Source: Oscillospiraceae bacterium (lineage in GTDB: Bacteria > Bacillota_A > Clostridia > Oscillospirales > Oscillospiraceae). From it: a stretch of 27,191 nt of DNA. The notes below the pieces were generated by a model, which saw only the letters and a program-made list of their open reading frames with translations, did not search any database and was not told the DNA's origin. Location: assembly GCA_017627975.1 (NCBI GenBank), contig JAGAFT010000119.1, forward strand, positions 1 through 27,191, read 5' to 3'. A program made the translations under genes and the position numbers. Positions 1 to 10,430 of this stretch are shown here, piece after piece (the stretch's first letter is position 1; each line of letters begins with the position of its first letter).

Positions 1-1391
1 AGCATGAACTCATAGGGGCCGGACTCGTTGCAGAAGCGCTGGCCCTTCAGGTTGACCTTCAGGAACGGCTGCTCGCCGAACCAGAACCACTTGCCGTTGG
101 TCTTGTAGCCGGCGGTCTCGGTCGGCAGGCAGGAGCAGCGGTTGAACATCATGGAGGCGTGGCAGGGATCCATCTCTGCGCCCGCCCAGAGCATCGCCTT
201 GATGCCGGCGCCGTCGGACTTGGAGCCCATGGGAACATTGATCTTCATCTTCATGGTCTGGGGCTGCAGCGCCAGCATCATCTCGGTGTTGCTGGCATAG
301 CCGCCGGTCGCCATGATGGTGCCCTTGGAGGCCTTGATGCGGATGTAGTGGCCGTCGGTGGTGTCCTGGGCGATGATGCCGGTGACTCTGCCGGCGGCAA
401 CATCGACATCCAGCTTCACCAGGCAGGTGTTGCAGCGGATCTCACCGCCGCGCTCTTCGATGAAGGCCTGCATGTCGGTGTTGAGGGTGACGTCGTCAGG
501 CTTGCCCTCAACCGGGTGCGGGCTGTGGCCGGTGGCATAGGCCTTGTCGCGCTCGGGATGCTCCTGATTGCCGATGCCGCCCTCGAGCTGCATGAACCAG
601 TGGCCCGTGCCTTCGAGGATGTTGGTCAGCCAGTCGACCAGCTCGCCGGAGTTGTTGATCCAGGTCTTCACGAGGTCGCTGTCGACGTAGCCGCTGGCAT
701 AGCGGACGATGTCCTGCAGGGCTTCAATCTTGTCAATCTCAAACTCGGGGAATTCCTTGAAGGCTTCCAGCTGCAGCTTGGAGTTGATGGCGCCGATGTC
801 TTCCTTGATTTTGGTGGGGGCGTCCGCCTTCTCGACGATAAGGACCTTCGCGCCCTCTTCCGCGGCGGTCATACCGGCAATCCAGCCGCCGGTTCCGCAG
901 CCGACCACCAGGACCTCGGTCTCGAGCTCTTCGGTGATGTCGCTCTCGGCGATTTCCGGAGCCTCGCCCAGCCAGTCGCCGACGGTCTCTTCGCGCTCGG
1001 TGAGGGTGACCGCCTGTCCGCTCGCCTGCTCAATGCAGGCCGCGGCCGCCTGACGGATGGCGTCGCTGGTGACGGATGCGCCGGTGACGGCGTCGACATC
1101 CGCGCCCTGAGCCGCGAGGATCGCATCCTGCATCTGCTCGCCGATGGCGGCGCCGATGCCCGGGGTCTCGCCGGAGACGTCGATGGCGACATCCGTGATG
1201 CTGTTGGCGTCGAAGGTCATGGTGACCGTGACGTCACTGCCGATGCCCTTGGCAGAGGCGGAATAGGTGCCCGGGGTGTAGATGCCCTTCTCTTCGGCAA
1301 AGGCGGATACACCGGTGACGGTGGTGAGCGCAGCGGCGGCGGTGCCGGCCAGAGCGCCCTTCAAAAAGTCGCGGCGGGAAAGTTCTTTCAT
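1..1391 (-). CDS. Tat-exported FMN/FAD flavoprotein reductase (fumarate/urocanate reductase-like), 3' end outside window
   Basis: 463 residues are visible; the C-terminus lies beyond position 1. The start at 1391 is preceded by AAAGGAG. The N-terminus has a twin-arginine signal (SRRDFLKG, residues 5-12), an Ala-rich hydrophobic stretch and a likely cleavage near residue 32 (SAFA-EE). An FMN-binding domain follows (about 36-125) with DAVTGASVTS at 100-109, the motif to which ApbE/Ftp enzymes attach FMN covalently; the acceptor would be Ser106. A Rossmann fold begins near 160 with GCGTGG (164-169), the FAD-binding start of the fumarate-reductase-type flavoproteins. By family it should reduce a small organic acceptor outside the membrane during anaerobic respiration; the substrate cannot be read. 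It is divergent from the MerR regulator at 1621, its probable activator. Confidence 0.9.
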   Translation of the reverse strand, partial: MKELSRRDFLKGALAGTAAAALTTVTGVSAFAEEKGIYTPGTYSASAKGIGSDVTVTMTFDANSITDVAIDVSGETPGIGAAIGEQMQDAILAAQGADVDAVTGASVTSDAIRQAAAACIEQASGQAVTLTEREETVGDWLGEAPEIAESDITEELETEVLVVGCGTGGWIAGMTAAEEGAKVLIVEKADAPTKIKEDIGAINSKLQLEAFKEFPEFEIDKIEALQDIVRYASGYVDSDLVKTWINNSGELVDWLTNILEGTGHWFMQLEGGIGNQEHPERDKAYATGHSPHPVEGKPDDVTLNTDMQAFIEERGGEIRCNTCLVKLDVDVAAGRVTGIIAQDTTDGHYIRIKASKGTIMATGGYASNTEMMLALQPQTMKMKINVPMGSKSDGAGIKAMLWAGAEMDPCHASMMFNRCSCLPTETAGYKTNGKWFWFGEQPFLKVNLKGQRFCNESGPYEFM

Positions 1392-1450
1392 GCAATAGCT
1401 CCTTTCAGAATTTGGTTTTGCGCGATTTGGTTTCCCTTCGGAATGGTCAT

Positions 1451-1481
1451 ATTATAAAGTCAAGTGTAACTCTTATGTCAA
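1451..1481 (-). promoter_or_regulatory. Flavoprotein promoter with 19-bp spacer and internal dyad (MerR-type)
   Basis: On the minus strand TTGACA (1476-1481) and TATAAT (1451-1456) are both perfect but 19 bp apart instead of 17. Inside the spacer lies the imperfect palindrome AAGAGTTACACTT (1462-1474), matching as AAGnGTnACnCTT. A 19-bp spacer with a dyad is the hallmark of promoters activated by MerR proteins through DNA twisting, and a MerR gene lies directly opposite. The boxes and dyad are seen; control by that MerR protein is inferred. Confidence 0.7.
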
Positions 1482-1540
1482 GCGGATTTTCACCGCTCAC
1501 GCGCCTGCGGAATTCCGAAACCGTCCCTGTGCCGGCGCCC

Positions 1541-1569
1541 TTGAATGATTTTCATTTTCGCGCTATAAT
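1541..1569 (+). promoter_or_regulatory. Promoter of the MerR-family regulator
   Basis: TTGAAT (1541-1546) and TATAAT (1564-1569) are separated by exactly 17 bp, a near-consensus sigma-A promoter. The RBS AGGAG (1606-1610) lies 10 nt before the ATG at 1621. The normal spacer here contrasts with the 19-bp spacer of the divergent flavoprotein promoter. Confidence 0.7.
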
Positions 1570-1620
1570 GTTCATACCCTGTAGGCCGGGCAATGTTATG
1601 AGAGCAGGAGAACGATCCGT

Positions 1621-2436
1621 ATGAGCCAAATCAAAGAATACCGCATCGGGGAATTCGCCAAATACCTGGGGGTTACCCCCGACTTGCTGAAGCATTATGA
1701 AGATCAGGGGATTATACAGCCCAGCCGCAGCGACAGCGGCTACCGCTATTACCCCTTCAACACGACGATGCTCCTGATTGAATGCATCCGCCTGCGGAAT
1801 TACGGCATGACCCTGCGGGAGATCCGGGACATTCTGACCGCTCACCGGCAGGACAACGCCTCGGTAGACCGCCGCCTGTCCGAAAACGTGGAGCACATGA
1901 AGGAAGAGATTCTTCTGGATGAGGCGCTTGCGGAGGATTATGCGAATTTCCTCAACTGGGCCGAACCGTTGAAAAGCCAGGACAGCGACTGGGACATCCG
2001 CTGGAGCAGGCCGATGGCTTTTCTGCCGCATACCGACCGGTACGACTTTCTGCAGGATCCCAGAATTTATGAAATTCTGAAGAGCTGGATGAGTTATATC
2101 CCCATCGTCAAGTCCTCCATGAAGGCAGAGCGTGACGGCCGCATCACCTGGGGTCTGCTGGTGGAGGAACGCCTGATCCGGCAGCTTCATCTCCCGGTCA
2201 ATGACATCGTGGAATTTTATCCGCCGTATAAGGTCTTTTATTACAAGTTCCGTGCAGCCCTGACGCACTCGTCGCTTGAAAGCTTCGACTCTCCCTCTCA
2301 TCTCGCCCTTCAGGCCCTGCATGTGCTGAATCTTGAGCCGCATGACGCCTATTTCCGCACCACCCTGATGCCTGCCGACTGGCAAAAGGACATCGACTAT
2401 CAGTATGGCTATTATGCCATCCCGATCAAGACCTGA
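1621..2436 (+). CDS. MerR-family transcriptional regulator
   Basis: 271 residues. Residues about 7-75 form a MerR winged helix-turn-helix: YRIGEFAKYLGVT, then LLKHYEDQGII, then SGYRYY and an LREIRDIL segment. A predicted coiled-coil linker (about 80-105) follows. The remaining roughly 160 residues are rich in aromatic residues and resemble the effector-binding part of larger MerR proteins such as BmrR/GyrI-like, which bind small organic ligands; this assignment is weaker. No metal-binding cysteines in the ArsR/MerR-mercury pattern are evident. It is divergent from the flavoprotein gene, whose promoter has the MerR geometry, so the simplest reading is ligand-dependent activation of that gene. 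It ends just before a strong shared terminator. Confidence 0.9.
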   Translation: MSQIKEYRIGEFAKYLGVTPDLLKHYEDQGIIQPSRSDSGYRYYPFNTTMLLIECIRLRNYGMTLREIRDILTAHRQDNASVDRRLSENVEHMKEEILLDEALAEDYANFLNWAEPLKSQDSDWDIRWSRPMAFLPHTDRYDFLQDPRIYEILKSWMSYIPIVKSSMKAERDGRITWGLLVEERLIRQLHLPVNDIVEFYPPYKVFYYKFRAALTHSSLESFDSPSHLALQALHVLNLEPHDAYFRTTLMPADWQKDIDYQYGYYAIPIKT

Positions 2437-2456
2437 CATCGTTTATTCTGTCTTTT

Positions 2457-2506
2457 CATACAGCCTGCCCCCGCTGCGGATCGTCGCAGCGGGGGCAGGC
2501 TGTATG
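2457..2506. terminator. Strong hairpin between convergent genes
   Basis: A perfect 22-bp inverted repeat (2457-2478 with 2485-2506, 6-nt loop) sits between the end of the MerR gene and the end of the GH51 gene. A moderately T-rich tract (CTGTTTTTCC, 2512-2521) follows on the plus strand. It probably ends transcription from both sides, best for the MerR gene. Confidence 0.75.
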
Positions 2507-2543
2507 CTTATCTGTTTTTCCCTTCGCCTGGTTCCGCATGTTC

Positions 2544-4923
<2,380 letters not shown>

Positions 4924-4924
4924 C

Positions 4925-5482
4925 TCAGTCCTCCTTTCTGAAAAAGCCCATCGCAATCAGCTGCAGCAGGACGAGGACAAAGTTGCCCGTGCCGGCAAAC
5001 ATCAGCCAGTCCTTCGGCGGCTGCCCGAAAAGGGCCAGCAGCCGGTTGGCCGGCGCCGTCTCCAGCGTGCCGAAGGCAAGCCGGAACACGATACCGACCA
5101 CAATGATGGATGTCAGTGCGGGGATAAAGAAAACCGATTTGAAAAAAGCCGGGAATTTCACGCTGCTGGAGTTGAGAATCACCGCAAAGATCAGCGGAAC
5201 GATTGTCAGCACCACAACGTCCCAGAAAGCATAGCGGAAGGTGGTGGCCAGAGCCTGCTTGAAGTTGCGGTTCCACATCTTCTCGTAGTTTTTCGTGCCG
5301 ATCCACTCCACGCTGCCCGGTCCGTCGATTTTCTGGAAGCTCATCAGAATCGTGCTGATGAAGGGATAGAGATAGATCACGAGAAAGAAAATCAGAAACG
5401 GCGCAATGAACACGTAGGGTACAACCTTCGGATCCGTGAGCCAGTGCTTCTTCTGCAGGGTCGTCCGGGACGACTCATTCAT
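4925..5482 (-). pseudogene. Carbohydrate ABC transporter permease, MalF type, with internal in-frame deletion
   Basis: Only 185 residues, where the family has about 290-300. The start follows GGAGG. Residues 1-172 read as a normal N-terminal half: a first membrane helix (21-44), the extracytoplasmic segment, and helices up to NFVLVLL (167-173). The sequence then goes directly to QLIAMGFFRKED and stop, which matches the usual very end of these permeases. The missing middle, about 105-115 residues, would contain the EAA loop and the last helices, so the product should not transport. The frame is kept across the join, which lies in a CTG-rich stretch near 4964. The stop is 1 nt from the start of the next permease. 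Family-length comparison is from memory; a natural short form is unlikely. Confidence 0.8.
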
Positions 5483-5507
5483 GGTATCGCCTCCATGTAC
5501 CGGTAGT

Positions 5508-5544
5508 CAAAACAGCCGGGACGGAGAAATCCGCCCCGGCTGTT
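5508..5544 (-). terminator. Intercistronic hairpin after the binding-protein gene (attenuator-like)
   Basis: A 10-bp stem (5511-5520 with 5535-5544) is extended by a 4-bp inner stem after one mismatch, with a 4-nt loop. On the minus strand it is followed by TTTT. Such hairpins between a binding protein and its permeases reduce read-through and stabilise the upstream message, giving excess binding protein. Confidence 0.6.
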
Positions 5545-5586
5545 GTCAGGGATTCAAAAAACAGGAAATGATGGGCCGGGTGCAGT

Positions 5587-6129
5587 TTACATAATCTCGT
5601 CGCGCAGGGCTTCGGCGCAGTTCTGGGCGATCTCCGCCGGATCTCCTCCGCCGATGACGAGGTCATAGGCCATCTGGTTGCGGACAATGTCGGCCGCCGC
5701 CGGGAAGTACTCGGTCAGGCAGGTATCCGGAATGTCGTCCAGGACGGTCTTGAGCATATCGAAGATGGTATCGTCCTCATAGTAGTCAAAGAACTTGTTG
5801 GGCGCCTTCATCTCCTCAGAGCCGTATACATCCGTCATGATCGGATCGAAGCCCAGGATCAGCCATGTGTTCACGCTGCCCTCAAAGCTCAGGGTCGCAT
5901 AGGCGAGCCACTCCTTGGCAATGTCGGCATTCGGGCTGGTCTTCACGACTGCGGTGCCGGTGCCGCCCATCTGTGCGGACTTGTGGCCGCCGTCAGGCCA
6001 CAGAGGCATCGGGGCAACCTTCATCTTGCCGGCGAGGTCGGGCATATAGTCGGTGAAGCGGTTGAGATACCAGAACGGCATGCTGACGGAGGCACAGTTT
6101 CCGCCGTTCATCCAGCCGTAATACTCCTC
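5587..6129 (-). pseudogene. Extracellular sugar-binding protein (family 1), C-terminal fragment
   Basis: About 180 residues, from EEYYGWMNGG to the stop at 5587, match the C-terminal lobe of family-1 sugar-binding lipoproteins. Features are the MGGTGTAVVKTSPN segment, the KEWLAYATLSFEG helix and the long acidic C-terminal helices. The usual length is about 430, so roughly 250 residues are missing, including the signal peptide and lipobox. The open frame runs on to 6564, but that part is only the antisense of the LacI gene and has no binding-protein character. The fragment is the upstream end of the permease/GH51 operon, so the operon has also lost its normal promoter. The join with the LacI remnant is at about 6124-6136. 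Confidence 0.82.
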
Positions 6130-6132
6130 GGA

Positions 6133-6900
6133 GTGATGGTTGCCGCCCGGGGCTACACCCTGATGATTCTGTGTATGCAGCTGGAGGATGCCCTCGCCGA
6201 GAAACTGATCCACACGGCCATCTCGCTGTCTGTCGACGGAATCCTTTATTTCCCGAGCTTCGGGCAGCGGCATTATATCGAATACATGACCGCCAACCGG
6301 ATGCCTTTTGTGCTTCTGGACCGGCGTGTGAGCGAGCTGGATGCCGACACGGTACGCTGCGACGACGAACAGGGCGGCTATCTCGCCGGGATGCATCTTG
6401 CCCGTCTCGGCCACCGGCAGTTTCTTTTCCTCTCCGGCGTGGATCTCAGCAGCTCGCAGATTGACCGTCTGAACGGCTTCCGGCGGGCGATGCGGGAGTC
6501 TGGAATTCCGGAGAGTGCGGTCCGGGTGATTCCCGGCCGCGAGGTTGAAGATGCGCTGGCTCAAAACCGTCTGTCAGATCTGATTTTTCCCGTGACGTAT
6601 ACGGCTGTTGTCTCTTTCCGCGATGAGGTCGCCTATCCCGTCATGAACGCTCTGCGTGACCGCGGACTCTCCATCCCGAATGACCTCTCTCTCATCAGTT
6701 TTGACAATCTGTGCGCGGAGAACCCCGCCCTCCCGCCTTTGACCAGTATCTATTCCGCCGAAGAGAACATCGCCGAGCTTGGTGTCCGCATGCTTCTGGA
6801 GCGGATTGAGAATCCCGAACTTCCACCCCGCAACCTTGTGTTGTCCGTCCGGGTTTTCGACCACGGGACGACTGCTCCGCCGAAACGGGTGGAAGCATAA
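6133..6900 (+). pseudogene. LacI-family regulator, N-terminal DNA-binding domain missing
   Basis: The sequence from VMVAARGYTLMIL to the stop is a LacI-type periplasmic-binding fold: VDGILYFPS, PFVLLDRRV, VRCDDEQGGYLAGMHLARLGHRQFLFLSG, and near the end GLSIPNDLSLISFDN and LTSIYSAEENIAELGVRMLLERI. About 254 residues remain of about 330-340. The roughly 80 missing residues include the helix-turn-helix and hinge, so it cannot bind an operator. The frame can be extended left to an ATG at 5983, but that stretch is antisense of the binding-protein fragment. Originally it was probably the divergent repressor of the arabinoside operon. Confidence 0.82.
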
Positions 6901-6905
6901 CCGGG

Positions 6906-6954
6906 AAAAAAGACGCTTAGCCCCTGCCGCGTAAACCGCGGCAGGGGCTAAGCG
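6906..6954 (-). terminator. Terminator of the propeller/SpoIIE gene
   Basis: An 18-bp perfect stem (6914-6931 with 6937-6954) with a 5-nt loop. On the minus strand it is followed by a run of six T (plus-strand A run 6906-6911). It serves the gene ending at 7028 and may also stop transcription from the LacI remnant. Confidence 0.85.
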
Positions 6955-7027
6955 CTGCCTTATACTGTTTGATTCGCCTTTGCAGGGCATGCTTCCTGCC
7001 GATCTGATCCCGGACTCCCGAGCCGCT

Positions 7028-10000
7028 TTACTGCAGTTCGTTCTTTTCCCTCGGAGCTCCCTGAGGTCCCCTGTACTCCAGGCAGAGCATGGTCAGATCG
7101 TCAAACTGCTCGGCGTCCTTTACAAATGCATTCACCGCGTCCGCGACATGATTCAGGGTGTCCCTGGGCGAAGCGGAAGCGGCTTCATTAAGCGCCTGAA
7201 GAGTCCGCTCCTTGCCGAACATCTTTCCGGCCGCATCCGTCGCCTCCGGAAGCCCGTCCGTATACAGGAAGAGTTTGTCCCCCGGCTCCAGGAAAAGCTC
7301 ATATTCCCGATAGGGCACATCTTCCATCCCGCCGATGACAAAGCTGTGTTTATCCTTCAGCAGGGAGAAAACGCCGTTTTTCATCAGCGCCGGATATTCG
7401 TGTCCCGCATTGGCTGCGGTGAGCCTGCCGGTGCTGATCTCAAGAATCCCGACCCAGGCCGTGACAAACATGTCCACCTGATTGTTGCTGCAGATGGCTT
7501 CATTGGTTTTGGAGAGAATATTCGCCGGTCCCTGCCCCAGCATGGCGCAGCTTTGCACGATGACTTTCGAGATCATCATGAACAGCGAAGCGGGAATCCC
7601 CTTGCCGCTGACGTCGGCGATCACCAGTCCAAGATGATCGTCATCGATCAGGTAGTAGTCATAGAAGTCTCCGCCCACTTCCCGTGCGGGATCCATCGAC
7701 GCGTAGATGTCAAACTCCGTACGGTCGGGAAACGGCGGGAAATCATGCGGCAGCACGCTCCCCTGAATCTGACTTGCCATCTTCAGCTCTGTGTTCAGCC
7801 GCTCCTGCTCCACCGCTTTCCGGTTTTTGATTTCCATCATCCGGGTTTTTCTTCTGTCATACCACATGAGGCCGGCAGACAGCAGGAGCAATGCTGCCAG
7901 GGTGCTGACGATGTAGAAGGCCGTCTGCTCATAAAAAGCTTTTTCTTTGATAATCTGCACGGAATAGGGTTTGCTGGTGTGCTTGAGAGAGTCCTGTACA
8001 TTCATGACGAAGCGATATGTTCCGCCGGGCAGGTTTGTATACACCACCGGGCCAAGATCTTTCCGGCTCACGGTGGTCGCCTGCCGGTCGAATCCCTCCA
8101 GCCGATAAGAGACCGTCGGATCGGACAGGGAATAGTTGAACACGTAGCTGTACACCGTCAGCCTGTGAACCGGATGGGGGACATGATAGGCTCCGTCGGC
8201 TCCGGGGTAAATCCGTTCTCCGTCGGCTTCCAGATAGGGAATGCTGATCTTCAGACTGCTTACCTCTTCGATGGGCATGTTGATGTTCACCTTTGCCACG
8301 CCCTGGTTTCCCGCAATATAGAGATCGCCTTCCGGCGTCCGTTCACTGAAGGAGTTGCCGGTGGCAACGCTGGACAGGCCGTTGGCCAGGCTGTAATGGA
8401 TCGGGGAAATCTCTTCGTTTGCGATCAGTTCTTCCGTCGGCAGCACGTAGATTCCGTCGCTGCTTAGAATCCACATGTCCCCCTCATCGCTCTCATAAAG
8501 GTCAAAATTGTTGGTATAAGGGAAGTTCTGTATCGTTGTCACCCGGTAATCCGGTGTCATATACGCGATGGAATTGCTCGTGACAAGCCAGTAGAGGTCC
8601 CTGGCCTTATCGGGCTTGATCTTCATCACAATGCCCGAGGAAAGCCCGTCGTCATAGCTGATCTTGCGGATCCCGCTGTCATTGATCACATAGATTCCGT
8701 CTCCGTTGGTTCCGAGGAGGATATCTCCGTTTTTCGCCGCCGCCACGGAAAGGCACTCGATATTGACGATGCCGTCCTCTTTTCCATAACGCTCCGTCAC
8801 CCGGTCGCCCTCAATAACGGCGACGCCGCCGTTGTGGGCAGCCAATATGGCCCCGTCTTCCCGCTCTGCGACCATCCGGACGTAGTTGCTGAGCAGGCCT
8901 TCCTCTTTGCCGAACGTGAGGACCTTTCCTCCGTCATACCTCAGCAGGCCGTTTCCCCAGGTGGAGAGCCAGAGCCGGTTCCGGCTGTCCCGGATGATGG
9001 AGCGGATTCGGGCTCCCGCCAGCAGCTTCAGCAGATCATCCTCTTCCAGGTCTGCGCCGGAGGCCGTTCTGGCCTCTGACAGAGGGATGCTCTGTTTCGG
9101 TATGTCCTGCCCCAGCACGATCAGGCCGGAATCCGTTCCAAGATACAGATCTCCGTCGTACAGGCAGGTGGAGTTGACCACCATCGGCGGGAGATGGTAG
9201 CGCGCAAACAGATCGTTAAACCGGTTCAGGACAATCTTCATCACGCCCTGGCGTGTGGACGTAAACCAGAGATTTCCTTCGTAATCCGCCAGAACCTGGC
9301 CGATGTTGTTGTTCATCGGATAGTCATCCAGCACATGCAGGCCGTCATCGTCCAGAACGCCGATTCCGTTTCCGCAGCAGAGCCAGAGCCTCTGGCCAAT
9401 CTTCTGCAGGCCCTCGATTTTGTCGAGGGGTGCGGCGTCGGTTTTTTCCGTGTCCCGAAGGCCTTCCGTCATGCTTCCGTAGTACAGGGTGGATTCTCCT
9501 GCCCCAAGGTATACGTATCCGGGGCGATCCGGGTCCGGGAGAATGACATGAACATCCTCGACCGGGTTCGCGTCATCCCCGAGGAAGCCTGTCAGTTTTC
9601 CGCCGCCGAGGGTGAATACCTCATCCGCATTGCCGATCCCGTAAACCATGCCGTCACTGCCCAAAAACAGTTCTTCCACATATACGCCTTCCAGTTCGGG
9701 ATCTTCCAGGCGTGTAAGCTTCAGGTCCCTGTCAACGGTCACAATGCCTTCCGATGTTCCGACATAAATCCAGCCGTCTCTGTCTTCGGCAATGGCACAG
9801 ACTTTTGCCGTGGGAAGCCCTTCCGCCAGACCCCAGTGTTTCAGGCTGCCGCGCTCCATCAGCAGAACGCCGTTGTCGTTGGTGCCGATCCACAGGCGCT
9901 GCCGGCTGTCAACAAAAAGGCTGATCACGCCGGTAATCCCCGTGCCGGAGTCTATACGGACAAAATTGCAGCCGTCATAGCGTACAAGCCCGCTGTAGCT

Positions 10001-10327
10001 GCCGATCCAGATGAAGCCGTCGTCTGTCTCGGCAATGGCGTTGGCCTCCGATGTCGGCATGCCATTGCTGCTGTTATAGAGGATTCCGGAGCAGCGCTCG
10101 GGATACCGGACCGGATCCACAGACTGTCCGCTTTCTTCTTCGGTCTGCGTCTCTCCCTCGCAGAAGCCGGCTGCCGCACAGGAGAGCAGGGACGCCAGAA
10201 GAAGGACCCAGCAGAAGAAAAACCGCGCAGCTGAACCTGCGGCGGGCAGACTTTTCCAGTCCGTCAGCCTGTTTTGCCGGCTCCGTCTTGTGCAGACTGC
10301 TTCTGTTTTCTTTCTGTGCTGTATCAT
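7028..10327 (-). CDS. Membrane-bound two-component-type beta-propeller sensor with SpoIIE/RsbU-like PP2C phosphatase
   Basis: 1099 residues. A signal-anchor lies at about 36-54 (its LLSC could also be a weak lipobox). Residues about 80-690 hold many repeats of the form AEDRDGWIYVGTSEGI or DSRNRLWLSTWGNGLLRYDG, the reg_prop blades that form two seven-bladed propellers in hybrid two-component sensors. A Y_Y_Y domain follows (about 715-795, ending near LPGGTYRFVMNVQDS), then a second membrane helix (804-823) and a short coiled coil. The cytosolic domain (about 850-1085) is a SpoIIE-type Ser/Thr phosphatase with metal-binding GGDFYD (885-890), ADVSGKG (904-910), YTDGLPEA (1022-1029) and DDLTMLC (1076-1082). 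Sensing is thus outside and dephosphorylation inside. The expected target is a phosphorylated anti-sigma antagonist (STAS) protein; none is encoded nearby. Confidence 0.93.
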   Translation of the reverse strand: MIQHRKKTEAVCTRRSRQNRLTDWKSLPAAGSAARFFFCWVLLLASLLSCAAAGFCEGETQTEEESGQSVDPVRYPERCSGILYNSSNGMPTSEANAIAETDDGFIWIGSYSGLVRYDGCNFVRIDSGTGITGVISLFVDSRQRLWIGTNDNGVLLMERGSLKHWGLAEGLPTAKVCAIAEDRDGWIYVGTSEGIVTVDRDLKLTRLEDPELEGVYVEELFLGSDGMVYGIGNADEVFTLGGGKLTGFLGDDANPVEDVHVILPDPDRPGYVYLGAGESTLYYGSMTEGLRDTEKTDAAPLDKIEGLQKIGQRLWLCCGNGIGVLDDDGLHVLDDYPMNNNIGQVLADYEGNLWFTSTRQGVMKIVLNRFNDLFARYHLPPMVVNSTCLYDGDLYLGTDSGLIVLGQDIPKQSIPLSEARTASGADLEEDDLLKLLAGARIRSIIRDSRNRLWLSTWGNGLLRYDGGKVLTFGKEEGLLSNYVRMVAEREDGAILAAHNGGVAVIEGDRVTERYGKEDGIVNIECLSVAAAKNGDILLGTNGDGIYVINDSGIRKISYDDGLSSGIVMKIKPDKARDLYWLVTSNSIAYMTPDYRVTTIQNFPYTNNFDLYESDEGDMWILSSDGIYVLPTEELIANEEISPIHYSLANGLSSVATGNSFSERTPEGDLYIAGNQGVAKVNINMPIEEVSSLKISIPYLEADGERIYPGADGAYHVPHPVHRLTVYSYVFNYSLSDPTVSYRLEGFDRQATTVSRKDLGPVVYTNLPGGTYRFVMNVQDSLKHTSKPYSVQIIKEKAFYEQTAFYIVSTLAALLLLSAGLMWYDRRKTRMMEIKNRKAVEQERLNTELKMASQIQGSVLPHDFPPFPDRTEFDIYASMDPAREVGGDFYDYYLIDDDHLGLVIADVSGKGIPASLFMMISKVIVQSCAMLGQGPANILSKTNEAICSNNQVDMFVTAWVGILEISTGRLTAANAGHEYPALMKNGVFSLLKDKHSFVIGGMEDVPYREYELFLEPGDKLFLYTDGLPEATDAAGKMFGKERTLQALNEAASASPRDTLNHVADAVNAFVKDAEQFDDLTMLCLEYRGPQGAPREKNELQ

Positions 10328-10363
10328 ATGTCCGTTCCTTTTCTCCGGGGTGACTGATAATCT

Positions 10364-10392
10364 ATTTTAGCAGAATACCCATTCCAGTGCAA
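10364..10392 (-). promoter_or_regulatory. Promoter of the propeller/SpoIIE gene
   Basis: On the minus strand TTGCAC (10387-10392), a 17-bp spacer and TAAAAT (10364-10369). AAAAGGAAC follows, about 9 nt before the ATG at 10327. Confidence 0.55.
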
Positions 10393-10398
10393 GGACAG

Positions 10399-10428
10399 AA
10401 AACGCGGGAGTCGGATTTCCCGCGTTTT
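10399..10428 (-). terminator. Terminator of the CoA-transferase gene
   Basis: An 11-bp stem (10399-10409 with 10418-10428) with an 8-nt loop, only 2 nt after the stop codon. The stem itself carries an A4/T4 end, giving a U run on the minus strand. Confidence 0.7.
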
Positions 10429-10430
10429 TC

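Noticed and set aside
159..1457. A 432-codon plus-strand frame opposite the flavoprotein
   Set aside because: Composition dominated by Gly, Ala, Asp and Leu is a shadow of the exported flavoprotein, whose Tat, FMN and FAD motifs are on the minus strand.
5983..6132. N-terminal extension of the LacI remnant from an ATG at 5983
   Set aside because: This stretch is the antisense of the binding-protein fragment and has no helix-turn-helix; it is only an open frame created by the join.
6130..6564. N-terminal extension of the binding-protein frame to 6564
   Set aside because: It is the antisense of the LacI domain, without signal peptide or binding-protein features.
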